Below, one piece after another: positions 58,029 to 64,000 of a DNA stretch of 64,000 nt (the first letter of the stretch is position 1; each line of letters starts with the position of its first letter). The stretch covers positions 310,001-374,000 of the forward strand of contig QCNU01000001.1 in assembly GCA_003213115.1 (NCBI GenBank). The letters run 5' to 3'. Made by a program: the position numbers and the translations under genes. Below the pieces are notes generated by a model, which saw only the letters and a list, made by a program, of their open reading frames with translations, made no database searches and had not been told where the DNA came from. This DNA comes from Pelagibacteraceae bacterium AG-426-L23. Its GTDB lineage: Bacteria; Pseudomonadota; Alphaproteobacteria; Pelagibacterales; Pelagibacteraceae.

Positions 58029-59171
58029 TTAAGATTTTAATAGATTAATAGCATAGTTTAACTGATTATCTGTTTCGCTATTAATTTTAAAACCATCTAC
58101 TTTTTCTTCAACAAGAATGTCAGGAGTTACACCTACTTCTGAGATAGATTTTCCCGAAGGTAAGTAATATTTCGAAATAGTTAGTCTCATTCCACCTCCA
58201 TTTTTAAGAGGGATTATGGATTGAACAGAACCTTTTCCATAAGTATTTTCTCCTAAAATAATAGCCCGTTTATGATCTTTCAATGCTCCGGCAAAAATTT
58301 CTGATGCTGAAGCTGAGCCACTATTAGTAATTACAATTATAGGCTTTCCATTTATTGCATCTCCTTTACGTGCAAAAAATCTTCGAGTTTCAGATATTTT
58401 TCTTCCTTTAGTAGAAACTATTTCACCATCATTTAAAAATAAATCAGTAATATTAATTGCTTGAGTCAAGAGTCCCCCCGGATTATTTCTAAGGTCAACT
58501 ATATATCCAATGGGTGAATTAGACTTTTTTTCAAAATCTTTAATAATCTTAAAAAATTGCTTGTCACTTTTCTCATTAAATGATTTTAATTGAATGTAGG
58601 CGATATTTTTTTTCTCTCCAAGAATTCTAGAGTCAACTGATGAAACTTCGATAATTTTTCTTTTTATATTAAATTCTAAAGCTTTCCTGTTACCTTTTCT
58701 TCTAATTGTTAATTTAATGCTTGTGTTCACCGGTCCTCTCATTAACTTTACTGCTTCCATTAAGGATTTACCCTGAACTTGTTCATCATCAATTCTAACT
58801 ATATAGTCCCCAGCTTTTATACCAGCTTTGTCTGCAGGAGTATCTGGTATAGGAGCAATAACTTTTACCACGCCTGCTTCCATGCCAATTTCAATTCCAA
58901 GTCCACCAAATTCACCCTTTGTATCGGTTTGCATGCTTTTAAATAACTCTGGACTCATGTAAGAAGAATAAGGATCTAATGACTGAAGTACTCCATTGAT
59001 GGCTGAGTCCATTATTTCTGTTTGGTCAACTTCATCGATATATTCATCTTTTACCTTTTCTAGAACCTCTCCAAACAGATCAATTTTTTCATATAATGAT
59101 TTATTGGTACTAGAAAACGAATTATTAAATAGAAATAAAAATGTTAAAGTAAAAAAAATTAGTTTATTCAT
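58029..59171 (-). CDS. ctpA: carboxyl-terminal processing peptidase, S41 family
   Basis: A 380-aa protein when started at the ATG at 59171. This start overlaps the rsfS stop (ATGA) and precedes a signal peptide (NKLIFFTLTFLFLF...FSS). A frame extension to 59207 inside rsfS is ignored. A PDZ domain (GGLGIEIGMEAGVVKVIAPIPDTPADKAGIKAGD) follows, then the S41 domain with the catalytic Ser in NSGSASASEIFAGALKDH and Lys in GENTYGKGSVQ. It is a periplasmic or membrane-linked protease. Confidence 0.95.
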   Translation of the reverse strand: MNKLIFFTLTFLFLFNNSFSSTNKSLYEKIDLFGEVLEKVKDEYIDEVDQTEIMDSAINGVLQSLDPYSSYMSPELFKSMQTDTKGEFGGLGIEIGMEAGVVKVIAPIPDTPADKAGIKAGDYIVRIDDEQVQGKSLMEAVKLMRGPVNTSIKLTIRRKGNRKALEFNIKRKIIEVSSVDSRILGEKKNIAYIQLKSFNEKSDKQFFKIIKDFEKKSNSPIGYIVDLRNNPGGLLTQAINITDLFLNDGEIVSTKGRKISETRRFFARKGDAINGKPIIVITNSGSASASEIFAGALKDHKRAIILGENTYGKGSVQSIIPLKNGGGMRLTISKYYLPSGKSISEVGVTPDILVEEKVDGFKINSETDNQLNYAINLLKS

Positions 59172-59515
59172 ATCATTGCCTTTTCTTTTGGAATGGGTTC
59201 TGACCACATTTTTTCAAGGTCATAGAACTTTCTTTTTTCAGGGTGAAAAATATGAACTATAATATCAATGGCATCAACCAATTTCCAATAGTCACTTTCT
59301 TTACCCTCAATTCGACAGTTATCTATTCCAAATTTTTTTAATTCAAATACTAAAATTTCCGATAAGGACTGCAAATGCCTTGATGAAGTACCAGAAGCAA
59401 TAATCATATAATCAGCCACAAAAGATTTTTTTTTTAAGTCAATAGTGATTATATTTTTGGCCTTATTGTCATTTAATATTTTTTCAATAATAACTTTTAT
59501 TTTGTTAATTTTCAT
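59168..59515 (-). CDS. rsfS: ribosomal silencing factor RsfS
   Basis: A 115-aa protein of the Iojap/RsfS family. NIITIDLKKKSFVADYMIIASGTSSRHLQSLSEILV and ESDYWKLVDAIDIIVHIFHPEKRKFYDLEKMWSE are diagnostic. It binds uL14 and blocks subunit joining when nutrients are low. It overlaps nadD by one base and ctpA by four, an arrangement that supports translational coupling. Confidence 0.95.
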   Translation of the reverse strand: MKINKIKVIIEKILNDNKAKNIITIDLKKKSFVADYMIIASGTSSRHLQSLSEILVFELKKFGIDNCRIEGKESDYWKLVDAIDIIVHIFHPEKRKFYDLEKMWSEPIPKEKAMI

Positions 59516-60060
59516 TAAGAAACTAACTTTAAATAATTTTTTCTCAATTTTGAAGAAGAAATATCTATTTTTTTACCTTTTATAAATATTATATTTTTGT
59601 TGTTAAGATATCTTGATATTATTGATTTTTTGGCCTTTTTTTGGAACTTATTTCTTGGATATACAACCAAAGTACTAATTTTTATAATTTTTTTCCAAGA
59701 CTTCCACTTATGAAAATTTATAAGATTATCAGAGCCGATAATTAAAAAAAATTTTGAATTTTTATTTTTTCTTATCAAATACATAATATTATTTATTGTT
59801 CTTGAGGACTTTATTCGATTATCTAAAAATTTAACTATAATTTTTTTTTCATTTTTTACCAAATTTTCACTTAACTCCATTCTTTTTTTTTGATTAAAAT
59901 ATGTTTTTTTTTTAAATGGGTTTTTTTTCGCAACTATCCAAAATAATTTATGCAGTTTTATTTTTTTTATAACACTCTGAGCTATTATCAAATGGCCTTT
60001 ATGTGGTGGATCAAAACTCCCTCCAAAAATACCAATATTTTTTTTTTTAGCTAAATTCAT
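59515..60060 (-). CDS. nadD: nicotinate-nucleotide adenylyltransferase
   Basis: A 181-aa nucleotidyltransferase making deamido-NAD. The ATP motif GGSFDPPHKGH (13-23) and the second motif IDISSSKLRKNY near the C-terminus are visible, as is the FFLIIGSDNLINFHKWKSW segment. It is shorter than E. coli NadD (213), with a compact C-terminus. It follows proA by five bases and overlaps rsfS. Confidence 0.93.
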   Translation of the reverse strand: MNLAKKKNIGIFGGSFDPPHKGHLIIAQSVIKKIKLHKLFWIVAKKNPFKKKTYFNQKKRMELSENLVKNEKKIIVKFLDNRIKSSRTINNIMYLIRKNKNSKFFLIIGSDNLINFHKWKSWKKIIKISTLVVYPRNKFQKKAKKSIISRYLNNKNIIFIKGKKIDISSSKLRKNYLKLVS

Positions 60061-60065
60061 TTAAA

Positions 60066-61307
60066 CTAAGATCTCACTGAGTTTTTTCCTACGACAATAT
60101 ATTTATATGAAGTCAGTTGATCAACTCCTACAGGACCTCTAGGCGGAAGTTTATTTGTTGAAATTCCAACTTCTCCACCAAACCCAAATTCACCACCATC
60201 TGCAAATTGTGTAGACACGTTATGCATCGCTATTGCACTATTTACTCTACTTAAAAAAACCTTTGCTGTTTTAAAATTTCTTGAAATAATACTATCCGTA
60301 TGCATAGTTCCATATTTTGAAATATGATCTAAAGCATCGTGAACACTACTTACAGATTTTACAGAAACTTTAGGAGATAAATATTCTGTTTCCCAGTCAA
60401 TCTTTTTAGCTAATTCTAATTTATTTTTAAATATTTTATTTATTTTTTTATCCACCAATACTTCACAACCAGAAGAAATTAATTTTTTAATTATTGGGAC
60501 ACCATGAGATTTTAAGCACTTCGAGTGAATTAATAAAGTTTCTAATGCGCCACAAATACTCGTTCTTCTCATTTTTGCATTTATAATAATTTTTTTTGCA
60601 GCACTTAAATTTGCATCTTTATCAACATAAATATGACACAAGCCCTCTAAATGACCAATAACTTGTACCTTAGAAAATTTTTGTACTTTTTTAACTAAAT
60701 TTTTTCCTCCCCTAGGTATTATTACATCAATAAAATTTGTCATAGATGACAATAAATAATTTACAATTTTTTTATCTTTCTTTTCAATAAATTGGACACA
60801 ATTTTTATTTAATTTATTCTTCTGTAATGATTTTCTAAAAAGATTTGCTAAAACTTTATTAGTTTCAAATGCATCTGATCCCCCTCTCAGTATAGAGCAG
60901 TTTCCTGATTTAAGGCAAAGCGCTGCAACATCGACAGTAACATTTGGTCGGCTTTCATAAATGACGCCAATTACTCCAATTGGAGTAGTTACTTTTTTGA
61001 TTCTAAGACCATTAGGCCTTTTCCACTGTTCTAAAATTCTATTTAACGGATTTTTAAATTTTTCTATTTGTTTTATTGATTTTCTTATTTCATCAATTTT
61101 TTTATCATCAAGGATTAAACGATCCAACAATTTTTTATTTTTTGATTTTTTGATATCCCTTTTATTAGCAGAGAGAATCTTTTTTTTTTCTTTTAAAAGT
61201 AACTTATTGAAATCTTTAAGAACCAGATTAATCTTTTTGTGGTTTACGCTACTCAAACTTTTTTGTGCTTCTTTTGCGTTTTTACCTGTATTTTTTAAAT
61301 ATTTCAT
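60066..61307 (-). CDS. proA: gamma-glutamyl phosphate reductase
   Basis: A 413-aa enzyme reducing glutamyl phosphate in proline synthesis. GVIGVIYESRPNVTVDVAALCLKSGNCSILRGGSDAFETN opens the NADPH domain; the catalytic Cys is in MRRTSICGALETLLIH; FADGGEFGFGGEVGISTNKLPPRGPVG and LTSYKYIV end the fold. Two bases downstream of proB. Confidence 0.96.
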   Translation of the reverse strand: MKYLKNTGKNAKEAQKSLSSVNHKKINLVLKDFNKLLLKEKKKILSANKRDIKKSKNKKLLDRLILDDKKIDEIRKSIKQIEKFKNPLNRILEQWKRPNGLRIKKVTTPIGVIGVIYESRPNVTVDVAALCLKSGNCSILRGGSDAFETNKVLANLFRKSLQKNKLNKNCVQFIEKKDKKIVNYLLSSMTNFIDVIIPRGGKNLVKKVQKFSKVQVIGHLEGLCHIYVDKDANLSAAKKIIINAKMRRTSICGALETLLIHSKCLKSHGVPIIKKLISSGCEVLVDKKINKIFKNKLELAKKIDWETEYLSPKVSVKSVSSVHDALDHISKYGTMHTDSIISRNFKTAKVFLSRVNSAIAMHNVSTQFADGGEFGFGGEVGISTNKLPPRGPVGVDQLTSYKYIVVGKNSVRS

Positions 61308-61309
61308 AA

Positions 61310-62404
61310 TTAAATTTTTACCATATCATCTTTATGTACAATCTCTGATTTACTTGGATAGCCTAAAACATTTTCTATTTGGTCACTTTGTAAACCTTTA
61401 ATTTTATTTATTTCAATAGATGAAAAAGATGAAAGACCTCTAGCTAAATCTATACCATTTTCATTTACTATTAAAATATTTTCACCTTTTTTAAAGTCTC
61501 CCGTGACTTTTATTATTCCTGCAGGCAATAAACTTTTACCATTTAATAATGCTTTAGCTGCTCCAGCATCTATAAAGATCTTTGCAGATGAACTTAAAGA
61601 ACTTATGATCCATTTCTTCCTAGCATCGAGTGTAGATATTTTTGGAATAAAAGATGTATATATTTTATCTTTTATCATTCTTCTCAATGGATTTAAATTT
61701 TGACCGTTTGCTATAAACATTCTACAACCAGAATTCATACATATTTTTGCTGCCTCTAGTTTCGTCATCATTCCTCCTGATCCATAAGTATTAATATTTT
61801 TATTTGCTAGAGAATATATTTTTTTATCTATTTTTTTAATTTCTTTAACTAAAGTTTTATTTTTTTTCGAGTTGTCATAAAATCCATCTACATCAGAGAA
61901 AATTATTAAGGTATCTGCACCAATTATCTGAGCTACTCTTGCTGCCAATCTGTCATTATCACCGTATTTAATTTCTGTTGTAGCGGTAGTATCATTTTCA
62001 TTTACAATAGGTATTGCCCCAAGTTTAAATAAATTTTCAAAAGTTCTTCTAGCATTTAGTGCTCTTCTTCTTTGTTCAGTATCATCAGGAGTAATTAAAA
62101 TTTGTCCTATATTAATTTTATTTTTATTAAATAATTTTTTAAACTCATCAACCAAATTAATTTGTCCCACAGATGCTATTGCTTGACTCATTTCAAGTTT
62201 TATTTTACTTTTTTTAATCTTTAAATAACTCTGACCTAAAGCTATTGCGCCTGAGGAAACTATTACAATATCTCTGTTTTTTTTAATTTTTTTAATATCT
62301 TTAATAAGAGAGGAAAACCATTTCTTTTTAAAAACTCCTTTTTTATCAACAATAGTTGAAGAACCAAGCTTCAATACTAATTTTTTTGTATTATCTAACA
62401 ACAT
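61310..62404 (-). CDS. proB: glutamate 5-kinase
   Basis: A 364-aa kinase, first step of proline synthesis. LVLKLGSSTIVDKKG, VSSGAIALG and GTGGMMTKLEAAKICMNSGCRMFIANG (here GSGGMMTK) are family motifs; the C-terminal PUA domain spans about residues 275-360 (LDARKKWI, SLLPAGIIKVTGDFKKGE, LARGLSSFSS). Length is normal. It overlaps obgE by 14 bases and directly precedes proA. Confidence 0.96.
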   Translation of the reverse strand: MLLDNTKKLVLKLGSSTIVDKKGVFKKKWFSSLIKDIKKIKKNRDIVIVSSGAIALGQSYLKIKKSKIKLEMSQAIASVGQINLVDEFKKLFNKNKINIGQILITPDDTEQRRRALNARRTFENLFKLGAIPIVNENDTTATTEIKYGDNDRLAARVAQIIGADTLIIFSDVDGFYDNSKKNKTLVKEIKKIDKKIYSLANKNINTYGSGGMMTKLEAAKICMNSGCRMFIANGQNLNPLRRMIKDKIYTSFIPKISTLDARKKWIISSLSSSAKIFIDAGAAKALLNGKSLLPAGIIKVTGDFKKGENILIVNENGIDLARGLSSFSSIEINKIKGLQSDQIENVLGYPSKSEIVHKDDMVKI

Positions 62405-63377
62405 TTTTTAGTAAAATTTTTTTAATATTTTTTAAATCCTTATCTAAAAAAACAGAAATTATTTCATATTTTTTTTTTATTTTATTTTTAAATATTCTTA
62501 ATTTCTTATCTATTTCTGCTTTAGTTACAAGATCTGATTTATTGAATACAACCAATTCTTTTTTTTTAACAAGAGAATCATTATATTTTCCAAGTTCATT
62601 TCTAATTTTTAGATAATTGTTAATCAAATTTTCTTCTGTTAAATCAATTAAATGCAGTAAAACTTTACATCTTTCTATATGTCTTAAAAATTTATCTCCT
62701 AAACCAACGCCTTTGTGCGCTCCTTCTACAAGTCCAGGTATATCAGCTAAAGTCATTTCTTTATTATTTGTAAAGGCAACTCCAAGATTAGGGTTTATAG
62801 TTGTAAATGGATAACTGGCAATTTTAGGTTTAGCTCTAGTCAGTGCAGATAGTAAACTAGACTTACCTGCATTTGGTAGTCCAACTATTCCAATATCTGC
62901 GATTACTTTTAACTGCAACCAAATCCAAAATTCTTCTCCCATTTTACCACTAGTTTTTTTTCTTGGTGCTCTATTCGTTGAACTTTTGAAACGTAAATTT
63001 CCAAATCCTCCTTTTCCGCCAGAGGCAATTAAGTATCTTTCTTTATTTTTGGTAAAATCATAAATTAAAGTGTTATTGTCCTCCTCATAAACTTGAGTTC
63101 CGACTGGAATTTTTATAATACAATCTTTTCCATTAGCTCCAGTTTTATTTCTTTTACTACCAGCCTTGCCAGATCCAGCTTTGAAGTGCTGAGTATATCT
63201 AAAATCAATTAAGGTATTTAAATTACGTTCTGACTCTAGAATAATCGCCCCACCATTTCCACCATCACCTCCATCTGGACCACCAAATTCTATAAATTTT
63301 TCTCTTCTAAAACTAGAAGACCCAGGTCCTCCATCACCCGCTTTTATATAAATTTTTGCTTGATCTAAAAATTTCAT
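62391..63377 (-). CDS. obgE: GTPase ObgE/CgtA
   Basis: A 328-aa essential GTPase in ribosome assembly and stress. The glycine-rich Obg domain (1-155; GDGGPGSSSFRREKFIEFGGPDGGDGG) is followed by the G domain with P-loop GLPNAGKSS (166-174), DIPGLVEGAH and NKSD. The C-terminal OCT domain seen in some relatives is absent, as is usual in Alphaproteobacteria. Its AUG is 33 bases after rpmA with a palindrome between. Confidence 0.96.
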   Translation of the reverse strand: MKFLDQAKIYIKAGDGGPGSSSFRREKFIEFGGPDGGDGGNGGAIILESERNLNTLIDFRYTQHFKAGSGKAGSKRNKTGANGKDCIIKIPVGTQVYEEDNNTLIYDFTKNKERYLIASGGKGGFGNLRFKSSTNRAPRKKTSGKMGEEFWIWLQLKVIADIGIVGLPNAGKSSLLSALTRAKPKIASYPFTTINPNLGVAFTNNKEMTLADIPGLVEGAHKGVGLGDKFLRHIERCKVLLHLIDLTEENLINNYLKIRNELGKYNDSLVKKKELVVFNKSDLVTKAEIDKKLRIFKNKIKKKYEIISVFLDKDLKNIKKILLKNVVR

Positions 63378-63387
63378 TTTGGAATAT

Positions 63388-63407
63388 AAAATAACTTAAG
63401 TTATTTT
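63388..63407. repeat. perfect 20-bp palindrome between rpmA and obgE
   Basis: The 20 bases read the same on both strands and are centred at 63397/63398 (AACTT/AAGTT core). They lie in the 33-base gap between the rpmA stop and the obgE start. It could be a dyad operator or form a weak AU hairpin near the obgE start. In AT-rich DNA chance palindromes are common, though 20 perfect bases is long. Confidence 0.45.
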
Positions 63408-63410
63408 TTA

Positions 63411-63665
63411 TTAATTGGGAATTACAGAAACAAAAGTTCTATTTAACTTAGATTTTTTGAACTTTACTTTACCTTTTACTAATGAAAAAATTGAATGGTC
63501 TTTACCCATACCAACATTTTCACCTGGGTGTATTTTGGTACCTCTTTGTCTAACAATAATATTTCCTGGTATTACATTTTGGCTTCCATACTTTTTAACA
63601 CCTAGACGCCTTCCTTTACTATCTCGTCCGTTTCGCGATGATCCGCCAGCTTTTTTTGTTGCCAT
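63411..63665 (-). CDS. rpmA: 50S ribosomal protein bL27
   Basis: An 84-aa ribosomal protein. [26 protein letters not shown] and [38 protein letters not shown] are diagnostic. The N-terminus reaches toward the peptidyl-transferase centre. Ten bases separate it from rplU upstream. Confidence 0.97.
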   Translation of the reverse strand: MATKKAGGSSRNGRDSKGRRLGVKKYGSQNVIPGNIIVRQRGTKIHPGENVGMGKDHSIFSLVKGKVKFKKSKLNRTFVSVIPN

Positions 63666-63674
63666 TTAAATTAC

Positions 63675-64000
63675 CTATTTTTTTATATCTTTTTTAACTT
63701 TAGCTTTTTTATCTTCAATTTTATCTTTTTCAACTTTTTGTGTAGGTTTAGTTAATTTTTTTTCAATTTTTGCTTCAGCAATTACTTTCCCCCCACCAGA
63801 TAAAATTTTCGTTATCTGTACTTTTGAATGAACTTGTCTATGACCATTTTTTTTTCTAGAATGTTTTCTTCTTCGCTTATGGAAAACTAAAATTGTTCTA
63901 TCTTTAATATTGTCAAGTAATTTTGCCTCGACTATAGCACCATTAATATTTGGGCTACCAATCTCAGTATTTTTGCTATCGTTTAAGAGTAGCACATTTT
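63675..64000 (-). CDS. rplU: 50S ribosomal protein bL21, N-terminus outside window
   Basis: The C-terminal part of bL21: ...NVLLLNDSKNTEIGSPNINGAIVEAKLL followed by ILVFHKRRRKHSRKKNGHRQVHSKVQITKI, the family signature. The frame runs off the end of the window; the roughly 35-residue N-terminal part must lie beyond it. A GTG at 63995 is an internal Val, not the start. Beyond the core there is a tail of about 35 residues rich in Lys, as in rpsP and rplS here. It leads the rplU-rpmA-obgE order typical of bacteria. Confidence 0.93.
   Translation of the reverse strand, partial: NVLLLNDSKNTEIGSPNINGAIVEAKLLDNIKDRTILVFHKRRRKHSRKKNGHRQVHSKVQITKILSGGGKVIAEAKIEKKLTKPTQKVEKDKIEDKKAKVKKDIKK

Noticed and set aside
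59172-59207. Longer start for ctpA
   Set aside because: It would place 12 charged residues in front of a clear signal peptide and overlap rsfS; the ATGA junction at 59168-59171 is the natural start.

Overview
This window is a gene-dense, very AT-rich (roughly 30% GC by eye) stretch of a streamlined alphaproteobacterial chromosome, most likely SAR11 / Pelagibacterales. The evidence is the A/T-biased codon use, intergenic gaps of a few bases, stop/start overlaps of the ATGA and TAATG kind, the F1-only ATP synthase operon, the mdh-sucCDAB-lpd block, and short versions of FtsY and PriA. No rRNA, tRNA, CRISPR array, insertion sequence or prophage is visible. No gap without a gene exceeds 300 bases.

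Layout. (1) 1-4353: a minus-strand run with tas-like aldo/keto reductase, IalB-family protein, argG, psiE, a short-chain dehydrogenase lacking the usual catalytic Tyr, and small membrane proteins. (2) 4431-6490: Bax inhibitor-1-like protein, DUF2794, yciB, hspQ. (3) 6500-10828: a structured leader followed by the cytochrome c maturation genes ccmCDEFGH; ccmA, ccmB and ccmI are not here. (4) 10868-21848: an outer-membrane PagL-like protein and a 2-hydroxyacid/2-oxoacid module. The module has two tandem FMN-dependent LldD-type enzymes, an aminotransferase, a GlcD-type FAD dehydrogenase, a D-2-hydroxyacid dehydrogenase, a complete TRAP transporter and an amidase. (5) 21841-25380: a 58-aa membrane protein nested between two genes, a DMT transporter, an alpha/beta hydrolase, then ftsY and dapF on the minus strand. 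(6) 25440-32768: ffh behind a three-hairpin leader, rpsP with a repeat tail, trmD, rplS, leuCDB, asd. (7) 32776-38531: sdhCDAB, mmsA, mdh. (8) 38607-42916: a small AT-rich surface-glycan-like island (two multi-pass GT-C-like proteins, a methyltransferase, a small anchored protein) that separates mdh from sucC. (9) 42977-57566: sucCDAB-lpd, priA and atpHAGDC. (10) 57547-64000: minus-strand rplU-rpmA-obg-proB-proA-nadD-rsfS-ctpA-rppH.

Together the genes cover the TCA cycle (succinate dehydrogenase, malate dehydrogenase, succinyl-CoA synthetase, 2-oxoglutarate dehydrogenase) feeding respiration (cytochrome c maturation, F1 ATPase), uptake and interconversion of small organic acids, leucine/proline/arginine/lysine biosynthesis, and protein-targeting and ribosome functions. 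Most of this is core genome. No wholly new multi-gene system is demonstrated. The least explained items are the stem-loop leader before ccmC, the leader before ffh, the TRAP plus twin-LldD module, the Tyr-less SDR, the charged tails on three ribosomal proteins, and the island between mdh and sucC.
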